Shown piece by piece: positions 1-5,600 of a stretch of 5,600 nucleotides of DNA. A program made the translations under genes and the position numbers. The stretch covers positions 1-5,600 of the forward strand of contig JAGVBL010000132.1 of NCBI GenBank assembly GCA_020059785.1, in the 5' to 3' direction. Origin of the DNA: Ignavibacteriales bacterium. Its GTDB lineage: Bacteria > Bacteroidota > Ignavibacteria > Ignavibacteriales > Melioribacteraceae. Numbering within the stretch: position 1 is the first letter of the stretch; every line of letters starts with the position of its first letter. The notes below the pieces were generated by a model that did not search any database, was not told the DNA's origin, and saw only the letters and a list, made by a program, of their open reading frames with translations.

Positions 1-68
1 ATCTATACCTAAACTACCTCTCTTTCAAGTTAGCATAAGTGGAATTGATAGAAAAATAATTTCTGTAA
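1..68. other. Sequence downstream of A2, nothing recognised
   Basis: After the A2 stop there are 68 AT-rich bases to the window edge. No stem-loop terminator is apparent. On the minus strand a GAGAGG stretch (complement at about 18-23) could be the ribosome binding site of a following gene, but no start codon is visible at a suitable distance within the window. Confidence 0.4.
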
Positions 69-1298
69 TTACTCATAACGTAATGCTTCAATAGGATCAA
101 GATTAGCTGCTTTATAAGCCGGATACACACCAAAAACAATTCCAACAAACGATGTAACTAATAAACCTATCAAAATCCATTCAATTGGAATAACAACCGA
201 GACACCTAAAGTAACAGCAACAAGATTTCCGCCGAGAACACCTAAAAATATTCCAATTAATCCGCCGAACCAGCTTAATGCAACAGCTTCAATAATAAAC
301 TGTGCCAAGATATTCTGTCTTTTAGCACCGATAGCTTTTCTTACTCCAATTTCCTTAGTTCTTTCAGTTACACTTACAAGCATAATATTCATTATACCAA
401 TACCGGCAGCAAGAAGTGCAATAAACGCAACCACTCCGGCACCAAGCTTAAAATATTTTGTTATGTCGTTAAATTGTTCAATCAATTGTTCATTGGTTAT
501 AATTTCAAAATCATTTTCCTGCCCAGCTTCAACTTTCCTAATTTTTCTTAATGCACCAATTACTTCATCCATAGTATCATTAATCAATTGTTTATCTTTG
601 GACATAATAAAGAAGACGGCACTCCGGTCGCTTCCAAAATGTTTTTCGAAAACCGACAATGGAACACAAATAAAATTATCCTGGGATTGACCAAGCACAC
701 TACCTCTTTTTGCAAATACACCAATTATCTCGTAACTGAACTGATTAATTCTAATCGTCCGTCCTAATGGGTCAATTCCTTTAAATAATTTATCTACAAC
801 ATCGGTACCAACAACAGCAACAGGTTTAGAAAAATCATTATCGGATTTAGAGAAATTTCTTCCTTCTCCAATCTTTAAATCGAGTGCAATAAAGTAATCG
901 AAATTAACTCCGGCAACAGTAACATTCGGATTTGTTTTTTCATTTCCATATCTGATAGTTTTACCACCGGTTTGGAGACCAATTCCAACAGCTACAGGAA
1001 GTGAAGTCATTTCGCGGAGCTTTTCACCTTCTTTAACTTCAAGATCTTTTCTATTCCTAAATTCACGCGGACGATGAGGTCCTCCCATCTGTATTGCCGG
1101 CCATTTCTGAACAATAAAATTATTAGAGCCAAGACTGTTAAATGTATTTTCTACACTTTGCTGTATTGCACTTATAGACGTCATTACAATTATTATTGAG
1201 AATAATCCAACGGCAATTCCAAGCAGAGTAAGTATAGAACGGAGTTTGCTACCGCGGATTGAATTAAATGCAAGCTTTATACTTTCGAAAAAAAGCAT
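69..1298 (-). CDS. FtsX/MacB-type ABC permease, subtype A (A2)
   Basis: A 409-residue permease of the MacB/FtsX superfamily, last gene seen in the run and paralogue of A1. The N-terminus has IRGSKLRSILTLLGIAVG (14-31) and TM1 (about 22-44). The periplasmic domain (about 46-283) carries QKWPAIQMGGP (64-74), FRNRKDL (80-86), NPNVTVAG (123-130), AVVGTDVVDKLF (161-172), GQSQDNF (203-209) and IRKVEAGQENDFEI (253-266). TM2 (about 286-309) runs into GIGIMNIMLVSVTERTKEIG, TM3 is about 334-362, TM4 about 372-392, and the end is YPAYKAANLDPIEALRYE. The start ATG shares its A with the B2 stop, with GAGGT 7 nt upstream. All family landmarks seen in A1 are kept, so it looks functional rather than decaying. 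Probable partner is B2; the ATPase at the right edge of the window, or one elsewhere, would power it. Confidence 0.94.
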   Translation of the reverse strand: MLFFESIKLAFNSIRGSKLRSILTLLGIAVGLFSIIIVMTSISAIQQSVENTFNSLGSNNFIVQKWPAIQMGGPHRPREFRNRKDLEVKEGEKLREMTSLPVAVGIGLQTGGKTIRYGNEKTNPNVTVAGVNFDYFIALDLKIGEGRNFSKSDNDFSKPVAVVGTDVVDKLFKGIDPLGRTIRINQFSYEIIGVFAKRGSVLGQSQDNFICVPLSVFEKHFGSDRSAVFFIMSKDKQLINDTMDEVIGALRKIRKVEAGQENDFEIITNEQLIEQFNDITKYFKLGAGVVAFIALLAAGIGIMNIMLVSVTERTKEIGVRKAIGAKRQNILAQFIIEAVALSWFGGLIGIFLGVLGGNLVAVTLGVSVVIPIEWILIGLLVTSFVGIVFGVYPAYKAANLDPIEALRYE

Positions 1299-1312
1299 TA
1301 CTCATACCTCAA
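1296..1312 (-). promoter_or_regulatory. Coupled stop/start (TAATG) with ribosome binding site inside B2
   Basis: On the minus strand the end of B2 reads TTGAGGTATGAGTAATG. GAGGT (1306-1310) lies 7 nt before the A2 ATG (1296-1298), and the stop TAA (1298-1300) shares one base with the start. Spacing and sequence are the same as at the B1/A1 junction apart from the last base of the Glu codon, which shows the coupling has been kept in both copies of the cassette. Confidence 0.8.
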
Positions 1313-2533
1313 TGAATCAACCGGGTTTAAACGGGATGCTTTCCATGCCGGTAAAAATCCGGATATTAATCCTACTACAATTGAAATTATTAATGCTAAT
1401 CCTACAATAGGTAAAGGCATTGATGTAGGTAGAAATTGATTTATTATTAAGCTAAGCGGAAATGAAATCATCAAACCTATTATTCCGCCAATTAAACAGA
1501 TTAAAGCAGATTCAGTTAAGAACTGCAAAAGAATAGACCACGTTCTTGCACCAATGGCTTTGCGGATTCCAATTTCTTTTGTTCTTTCTGTTACAGATAC
1601 AAACATTATGTTCATTATACCGATAGCACCGACAAATAACGATAGAGTCGTAATAACAATTCCGGCAAGGGCTATTATACCAACGGTTTGATCATACATC
1701 TGTTTAAATGCTTCCTGTTGATTTATTGCAAAGTCATCCGGTTTACCGTGAGGGACTTTCCTTATAATTCTCATAGCAGCAGTAATTTCTTCGCGTGCAT
1801 CATCTAATTTTGCCGTATCACCAACTTTAACATCAATTCTAAGTCTGCCCCGGGATTCACCGGCTAACACCTCAAATGCTCTTAGCGGCATTATAATATT
1901 TCCATCCATACTAAAGGAACCCAAAAATCCGCTCCCTTGCTTCGTCATAACACCAAGAACTTTGAAAGGTACATTATTTATTTTAATCTCTTTGTTAATA
2001 GGACTTTCTCTTGGAAACAACTCTTTAACAATATCCTGACCAATAATACATACTTTTCTTGCAGCTTTAACATCCATTTCGGACATGAATCGGCCTTCTT
2101 CAAGTTCAATCTGACTTGTTTTCTGGAATTCTTCGGTAGTGCCATATATGATAGAAGAGATAACAGATTTTTCTTCGCGTTTAACATTCATACCAAAAGT
2201 GGATTTAGTTGGAGCGATTGCTTCATAAATAGTAAGTGCTTCTTTCAACTTTTCATATTGATCCATAGTTATGTCTTTACGGTTCCTGTATTGACTCCAG
2301 TCCCCCATTGCAAACCATGGGGTTTTGCTTACATACAGAACATCACTTCCAAGTGAAGAGATTGAACTTAAGAATGCATCTCTAAGACCAACAATAGCAG
2401 TTGACATAGTGGTAACAGCAACAATTCCTATAATAATCCCTAAAGTTGTAAGAGCTGAGCGCATTTTATTTGTTCTAATTGCTCTTGATGCGATTGCAAA
2501 GATTTCTAAAAATTCGATAAAGAATAGTTTCAT
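1298..2533 (-). CDS. FtsX/MacB-type ABC permease, subtype B (B2)
   Basis: A 411-residue permease of the MacB/FtsX superfamily, first gene of the downstream cassette and paralogue of B1. It shows ASRAIRTNKMRSALTTLG (15-32), TM1 (about 28-48), then a periplasmic domain (about 50-282) with GSDVLYVSKTPWF (62-74), YRNRKDI (82-88), VCIIGQDIVKELF (161-173) and DDFAINQQE (266-274). TM2 (about 286-311) leads into GAIGIMNIMFVSVTERTKE; TM3 (about 336-366) ends in INQFLPTS, shared with B1; TM4 is about 373-393; the C-terminus is PAWKASRLNPVDSLRYE. An in-frame TTG at 2536 would add one residue, but the ATG at 2533 aligns the RAIR motif at exactly the same residue number as in B1 (17-20), so I start there. 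No clear ribosome binding site precedes it. The stop overlaps the A2 start in TAATG. It probably forms a heterodimer with A2; substrate unknown. Confidence 0.93.
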   Translation of the reverse strand: MKLFFIEFLEIFAIASRAIRTNKMRSALTTLGIIIGIVAVTTMSTAIVGLRDAFLSSISSLGSDVLYVSKTPWFAMGDWSQYRNRKDITMDQYEKLKEALTIYEAIAPTKSTFGMNVKREEKSVISSIIYGTTEEFQKTSQIELEEGRFMSEMDVKAARKVCIIGQDIVKELFPRESPINKEIKINNVPFKVLGVMTKQGSGFLGSFSMDGNIIMPLRAFEVLAGESRGRLRIDVKVGDTAKLDDAREEITAAMRIIRKVPHGKPDDFAINQQEAFKQMYDQTVGIIALAGIVITTLSLFVGAIGIMNIMFVSVTERTKEIGIRKAIGARTWSILLQFLTESALICLIGGIIGLMISFPLSLIINQFLPTSMPLPIVGLALIISIVVGLISGFLPAWKASRLNPVDSLRYE

Positions 2534-2603
2534 CAATTAACGTTTTTTTTGAATTGAAATATATTCCGGTCAGAGTTAATAATAAAGAGAGAAATGGGTT
2601 ATT

Positions 2604-2609
2604 ATTATA
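2604..2609 (-). promoter_or_regulatory. Possible -10 element upstream of B2
   Basis: The minus strand reads TATAAT here, about 70 nt before the B2 start. The hexamer 17 nt further upstream (TCATTT) is a poor -35 match. In such AT-rich DNA a TATAAT can occur by chance, and the Bacteroidota-type TAnnTTTG element is not seen. It is recorded because an internal promoter would let the second cassette be expressed apart from the first. Confidence 0.2.
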
Positions 2610-2648
2610 AATAAATACGAAAGTTAAAATGAGGAAGATTACCTCAAT

Positions 2649-2728
2649 AATGATCAAGATCATGAGCATGAGCATGAGCATGATCAAGAGCATGAGCATG
2701 ATCAAGAGCATGAGCATGATCTTGATCA
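2649..2728. repeat. Tandem hexamer array forming a long imperfect palindrome between the two cassettes
   Basis: From 2649 the plus strand runs in strict 6-base register, mostly CATGAG with CATGAT and CAAGAG variants, for about 13 units to 2726. Part of it is ordered as an 18-base unit (CATGAT-CAAGAG-CATGAG) at 2679-2696 and 2697-2714, followed by another CATGAT. The two ends are a perfect 14-base inverted repeat: TGATCAAGATCATG at 2651-2664 and its complement CATGATCTTGATCA at 2715-2728. Between the arms the sequence is partly self-complementary because each CATG is its own complement, broken at regular intervals by mismatches. It sits 35 nt past the A1 stop in the transcription direction and about 115 nt before the B2 start, so it would fold into a long hairpin in a read-through mRNA. 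No T-run follows it on the minus strand, so it is not a canonical terminator. Function unknown. Confidence 0.85.
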
Positions 2729-2762
2729 GGAGAAGGTTATAGAGAAATAACTAATAGGATTG

Positions 2763-3995
2763 TTATTCGTATCTAAGAGCTTCGATAGGATCGAGGTTAG
2801 CTGCCTTGTATGCAGGATAAGTACCGAACGTTACTCCTATCAAAACGCAAAGGAAAACACCGATTAAAACCCAGTCAATTGGAATTACTGCATTTGCATT
2901 TAAGAATGAACCAGCCAAATTACCAACTAATACACCAAGGAATATTCCTGCTATTCCTCCAATAAGACAGAGTGTAATTGCTTCAACAATAAATTGGACA
3001 AGTACATTTACTTTTTTAGCACCAATTGCTTTTCTAATCCCTATTTCCCGTGTTCGTTCTGTTACTGAGACGAGCATTATATTCATGATGCCAACACCGG
3101 CTGCCAATAGTGCTATTGCAGCTACTACAATTGATCCAATCCTTACTCCTGATGTAATATCATTTATTCTTGTAAGAATACTTTCGTTCGAAAAAATGTC
3201 AAAATTATTTTCCTCACCCGGTCCAAGTTTTCTAATTGTTCTGAAATATCCTTCCGCAATTTGCATTAACTCGGTATACGTTTCTTTATCGTGAGACATA
3301 ACCGTAATATTAATTGAACGTGATCTTTTTCCATACATAGATTGAAATGCTGTTAATGGTATTAATGCAAAGTTATCCTGACTCTGACCGAATATATCTC
3401 CCTGAGATTCAAGAATACCTATTACGCGTAATTTATAACCATCAACAGTAACTTCCTGATTTAGTGCGCTGTAATTGGGAAAGAGTTTTTTTGCTACATC
3501 GGGACCAAGTATAATTACTTTAGAATAGCTTTGAATATCCTTTTCATTAAATGCTCTGCCGTCTTCAACAGTCCATTTGTTATTTGGGAATGCATCCGGG
3601 GTGCAACCGGAAACCTGAACATTAGGATTAGTCTCTCTATTTCCCGCTTTAATTACCCTACCGAATGACCATTGTTCAGCACCAACAGATTTTGCTTCAA
3701 CAAGCTTTTCTTTAAGGAGATAAAACTCTTCAAGAATAATATCAGGACGGTTTCTGAATTTAGCAGCTTCTCCCGGTCCACCGGATTGAATTGCCGGCCA
3801 TTTCTGTATCTGGAATGTATTCTGTCCTAACTGAGAGACACCTTTTTCAATTGTTGTTTGAAGCATTTCTATAACAGTGCTGATTGCTATAATTGAAAAT
3901 ATGCCAACAATAATCCCAACTATCGTTAATGTGGATCTTAACTTGTTAGAACGAAGTGACCCAAATGCTACTTTAATAATTTCTATTATATGCAT
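2763..3995 (-). CDS. FtsX/MacB-type ABC permease, subtype A (A1)
   Basis: A 410-residue permease of the MacB/FtsX superfamily, the second gene of the upstream cassette. The N-terminus has LRSNKLRSTLTIVGIIVG (14-31) leading into TM1 (about 22-42). The periplasmic domain (about 45-282) carries QKWPAIQSGGP (64-74), FRNRPDI (80-86), NPNVQVSG (123-130), VIILGPDVAKKLF (160-172), GQSQDNF (203-209) and IRKLGPGEENNFDI (254-267). TM2 (about 286-311) enters the FtsX signature GIMNIMLVSVTERTREIG; TM3 is about 335-365, TM4 about 371-392, and the end is PAYKAANLDPIEALRYE. It closely resembles A2 throughout, more than it resembles its neighbour B1. The ATG overlaps the B1 stop, and a GAGGT ribosome binding site 7 nt upstream lies inside the B1 coding sequence. 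As the last gene of its cassette it is followed by a 229-bp gap with the hexamer palindrome. It probably pairs with B1. Substrate unknown. Confidence 0.94.
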   Translation of the reverse strand: MHIIEIIKVAFGSLRSNKLRSTLTIVGIIVGIFSIIAISTVIEMLQTTIEKGVSQLGQNTFQIQKWPAIQSGGPGEAAKFRNRPDIILEEFYLLKEKLVEAKSVGAEQWSFGRVIKAGNRETNPNVQVSGCTPDAFPNNKWTVEDGRAFNEKDIQSYSKVIILGPDVAKKLFPNYSALNQEVTVDGYKLRVIGILESQGDIFGQSQDNFALIPLTAFQSMYGKRSRSINITVMSHDKETYTELMQIAEGYFRTIRKLGPGEENNFDIFSNESILTRINDITSGVRIGSIVVAAIALLAAGVGIMNIMLVSVTERTREIGIRKAIGAKKVNVLVQFIVEAITLCLIGGIAGIFLGVLVGNLAGSFLNANAVIPIDWVLIGVFLCVLIGVTFGTYPAYKAANLDPIEALRYE

Positions 3996-4009
3996 TATTC
4001 ATACCTCAA
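3993..4009 (-). promoter_or_regulatory. Coupled stop/start (TAATG) with ribosome binding site inside B1
   Basis: On the minus strand the end of B1 reads TTGAGGTATGAATAATG. The GAGGT at 4003-4007 is a good Shine-Dalgarno core, 7 nt before the A1 ATG (3993-3995). The B1 stop TAA (3995-3997) shares its last A with that ATG. The arrangement implies that ribosomes finishing B1 re-initiate on A1, which would keep the two subunits near equal amounts. The ribosome binding site lies wholly within the codons for the conserved terminal LRYE. Confidence 0.8.
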
Positions 4010-5233
4010 TGCTTCTACAGGATCTAATTTAGCCGCAGAATATGCCGGCGCAAATCCCGAAATAACACCGGTAATTAATGAAATTAAAATTGCAAGCACA
4101 ACGGTCTCTGCTTGAACTGAAGTCGGTAAAAATTGATTAACTATCATACTTAGAATTATAGCAAGCAATAAACCTACAAGACCGCCCAAAAGACAAATGA
4201 TTGCAGACTCCGTTAAAAATTGTCCTAAGATTGTTCTTCTCTTTGCACCAATTGCTTTACGAATACCAATTTCCTTTGTTCTCTCTTTAACAGAAACAAA
4301 CATAATATTCATAATTCCAACAGCACCAACAAACAAAGACAATCCTGTTATAAATAATCCGGCTATTTGAATAACTCCCACAGTTGAGTTAATTGTGTTG
4401 AGTAAACCTTCCTGTTGATTTATCGAAAAGTCGTTGGCTTCGTTATATTTTAATCCGCGTATTTTTCTCATAATACCGATTGCTTCTTCTTTAGTTTCTT
4501 CAACCATCTGGCTATTTTTTGCTTTGACATTGATGGTTACGCTTCGGAAAAATTCACTCTGAAAATATTTGAAAATGTTTGTAATGGGCATAAATATTTG
4601 TTTATCAGGATTAAAATTACCCATTACCCAACTACCCTGTTCGGAAAGGACGCCAATCACTTTGAATTTTTGTCCGCGTATTTTGACATCCTGATTTAAG
4701 GCATTACCACGAGGGAATAAGTTCTTTGCAACATCAAATCCCAGGACGCAAACCTGTCTGCCACCATTACTTTCAAGTTCATTAAAGAAACGTCCTTCAT
4801 TAAAAGTAAGGTTAGTAGTATTTATATATTCGTGGTTTGTTCCTTGAATTAAAATTGATTCAACATTCCGCTCTTTATATTTAACAGTTTGATTGGACCA
4901 GACTGTTGGAGCTACAGCTAAAGGAAGTTTTGCTAGCTCTTTATATTTCTCATAATCATCAAGACGTAAATTTTTCCTGTTTCGTAATTCCCAGAAAGGG
5001 ATATCGTTATTAAACCATTCCCATTTATCGATGTAAAGATTATCCGATCCTAAAGATGAAACACCGGTTTGAAACGCATTATCAATTCCTTTAATTGCGG
5101 TTGACATTAGAACAACAGATGTAATGCCAATTACAATACCGAGAGTAGTAAGAATTGCTCTAACCTTATTAGCTCTAATAGCTCTCAAAGAAATTAACAA
5201 TCCTTCTTTTAATTCAAATAAAAAATTTGTCAT
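3995..5233 (-). CDS. FtsX/MacB-type ABC permease, subtype B (B1)
   Basis: A 412-residue inner-membrane permease subunit of the MacB/LolC/FtsX superfamily, without a fused ATPase. In order: a short cytoplasmic N-terminus with RAIRANKVRAILTTLG (about 17-32); TM1 (about 28-48); a large periplasmic MacB_PCD-like domain (about 50-283) with GSDNLYIDKWEW (62-73), LRNRKNL (83-89), VCVLGFDVAKNLF (161-173) and NDFSINQQE (267-275); TM2 (about 287-312) running into the FtsX motif VGAVGIMNIMFVSVKERTKE; TM3 (about 340-368); TM4 (about 376-395); and the C-terminal APAYSAAKLDPVEALRYE. Length matches a stand-alone MacB permease. The ATG at 5233 is chosen because it gives the same N-terminal length as B2; it is preceded only by a weak GGGAAA stretch. 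Its stop overlaps the start of A1 by one base (TAATG), so B1 and A1 are probably translated together and may form a heterodimer. Substrate unknown. Confidence 0.94.
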   Translation of the reverse strand: MTNFLFELKEGLLISLRAIRANKVRAILTTLGIVIGITSVVLMSTAIKGIDNAFQTGVSSLGSDNLYIDKWEWFNNDIPFWELRNRKNLRLDDYEKYKELAKLPLAVAPTVWSNQTVKYKERNVESILIQGTNHEYINTTNLTFNEGRFFNELESNGGRQVCVLGFDVAKNLFPRGNALNQDVKIRGQKFKVIGVLSEQGSWVMGNFNPDKQIFMPITNIFKYFQSEFFRSVTINVKAKNSQMVEETKEEAIGIMRKIRGLKYNEANDFSINQQEGLLNTINSTVGVIQIAGLFITGLSLFVGAVGIMNIMFVSVKERTKEIGIRKAIGAKRRTILGQFLTESAIICLLGGLVGLLLAIILSMIVNQFLPTSVQAETVVLAILISLITGVISGFAPAYSAAKLDPVEALRYE

Positions 5234-5293
5234 CGGTATTTCCCATAATAATTATTTGTCTACCAGAAATTGATAAACTAAAAATATTTTTTT
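5234..5293 (-). other. Short spacer between the ATPase and permease B1
   Basis: Sixty AT-rich bases separate the ATPase stop from the B1 ATG. No hairpin followed by a T-run and no convincing promoter is visible, so read-through from the ATPase into the permeases is the simplest reading. The only purine-rich stretch before the start is GGGAAAT, which is a weak ribosome binding site. Confidence 0.6.
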
Positions 5294-5600
5294 CTATTCT
5301 TTAGATGCACCGTTTTTCGTCGGAATATATCTTTTCTCAACTATCTCATCCTTTTCTATTAATCCATCGCGCAACCTAATTATTCTTGCAGCATGTTCGG
5401 CAATGTATTCTTCGTGTGTAACAAGAATAATAGTATTCCCATGATCGGAGATTTCGCTGAAGAGAGCCATAATGTCTTCGCCGGTTTTTGTATCGAGATT
5501 ACCTGTAGGTTCATCTGCAAGAATGATTGAAGGATTAGTTACAAGTGCTCTTGCAATTGCAACTCTCTGCCGTTGTCCGCCGGATAATTCATTCGGTTTG
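5294..5600 (-). CDS. ABC transporter ATPase, LolD/MacB-type, C-terminal part (5' end outside window)
   Basis: This is the last 101 codons plus TAG stop of an ATP-binding subunit; the start and the Walker A half lie beyond position 5600. The visible reading frame begins KPNELSGGQRQRVAIARAL, the ABC signature (LSGGQ) and following helix. It continues with Walker B (IILADEP, catalytic Glu present), the D-loop (TGNLD) and the H-loop histidine in LVTHE. The ADEPTGNLD wording and the end RLRDGLIE are typical of the MacB/LolD/FtsE-like group, which partners FtsX-type permeases. A charged tail of about 20 residues (EKDEIVEKRYIPTKNGASKE) follows the fold. It lies 60 bp upstream of permease B1 on the same strand, so it very probably energises the permeases that follow, hydrolysing ATP on the cytoplasmic face of the inner membrane. 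All catalytic motifs visible are intact. The family call is firm; the exact transporter and substrate are not known. Confidence 0.95.
   Translation of the reverse strand, partial: KPNELSGGQRQRVAIARALVTNPSIILADEPTGNLDTKTGEDIMALFSEISDHGNTIILVTHEEYIAEHAARIIRLRDGLIEKDEIVEKRYIPTKNGASKE

Larger units (their letters stand above)
2534..2762. other. Inter-cassette gap, 229 bp, no supported gene
   Basis: This is the only sizeable break between permease genes; the other permease junctions overlap. The half next to A1 holds the hexamer palindrome. The half next to B2 (about 2534-2648) is very AT-rich, with a T-run on the plus strand at 2543-2550, and is the natural place for a promoter or mRNA processing site for the downstream cassette. 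Open frames here are short, of low complexity, or run out of frame into B2, and I do not call any as a gene. Confidence 0.7.

Noticed and set aside
1937..2356. Plus-strand open frame of 139 codons inside B2
   Set aside because: It lies entirely antisense to the periplasmic domain of a well-conserved permease, and its Phe/Asn/Cys-rich translation resembles no family I know. It is a shadow of B2.
2534..2536. TTG as start codon of B2
   Set aside because: The ATG immediately after it gives an N-terminus of exactly the same length as B1, and no ribosome binding site favours the TTG.
2475..2717. Minus-strand open frame of 80 codons, rich in Leu, Met and Ile
   Set aside because: Its N-terminal part is only the hexamer array read as LMLLIM repeats. 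It has no ribosome binding site and runs out of frame into the start of B2. It looks like a hydrophobic artefact of low-complexity DNA.
2651..2728. Rho-independent terminator after A1
   Set aside because: The inverted repeat is long, but the arms are not GC-rich and no T-run follows on the minus strand. It may still affect mRNA ends, but it is not a canonical terminator.
2649..2728. CRISPR array
   Set aside because: The period is 6 bases with an 18-base superunit and no unique spacers. It is a simple tandem repeat.
2629..2742. Plus-strand 37-codon frame starting at an ATG and rich in Met, Ser and Lys
   Set aside because: Almost all of it is the hexamer repeat read as MSMSMIK. It has no ribosome binding site and no recognisable domain.
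69..5233. Classical macB gene name for the permeases
   Set aside because: They lack the fused ATPase domain of MacB, and no MacA-like adaptor is visible. Only the superfamily can be supported, so no gene symbol is given.

Overview
The window is AT-rich and coded entirely on the minus strand. Read in the direction of transcription (from 5600 down to 1) it holds the C-terminal part of an ABC-transporter ATPase and four consecutive full-length FtsX/MacB-type ABC permeases of about 410 residues each. No convincing plus-strand gene, tRNA, rRNA, IS element or CRISPR array is visible. Low GC, weak ribosome binding sites at unlinked starts, and stacks of split MacB-type permeases would suit a member of the Bacteroidota/Chlorobiota/Ignavibacteriota group. 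That assignment is inference from style, not from a marker gene.

Layout: the ATPase tail (5294-5600) carries the signature motif, Walker B, D-loop and H-loop, and its start lies outside the window. After 60 bp come permease B1 (3995-5233) and permease A1 (2763-3995), which overlap by one base in a TAATG stop/start junction. A 229-bp gap (2534-2762) follows, holding a tandem hexamer array that is also a long imperfect palindrome. Then come permease B2 (1298-2533) and permease A2 (69-1298), again joined by TAATG. The last 68 bp of the window are non-coding as far as can be seen.

The four permeases fall into two subtypes. A1 and A2 share a KWPAIQ-x-GGP segment, NPNV and GQSQDNF. B1 and B2 share the TNK/ANK N-terminus, an INQQE segment and a VNQFLPTS/INQFLPTS loop. 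The order B-A-B-A therefore looks like an old tandem duplication of a two-gene cassette. The likely working unit is a B/A permease heterodimer in the inner membrane, powered by a LolD/MacB-type ATPase such as the one at the right edge. FtsX/MacB-type transporters are mechanotransmitters that act on periplasmic or membrane-associated substrates (lipoproteins, peptides, macrolides and other toxic molecules). Nothing in the window identifies the substrate.

The most notable items are the identical translational-coupling architecture at both B/A junctions, where the Shine-Dalgarno sequence sits inside the codons for the conserved C-terminal LRYE, and the hexamer palindrome separating the two cassettes. 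The rest is a conventional transporter locus. I see no evidence for a wholly new kind of system.
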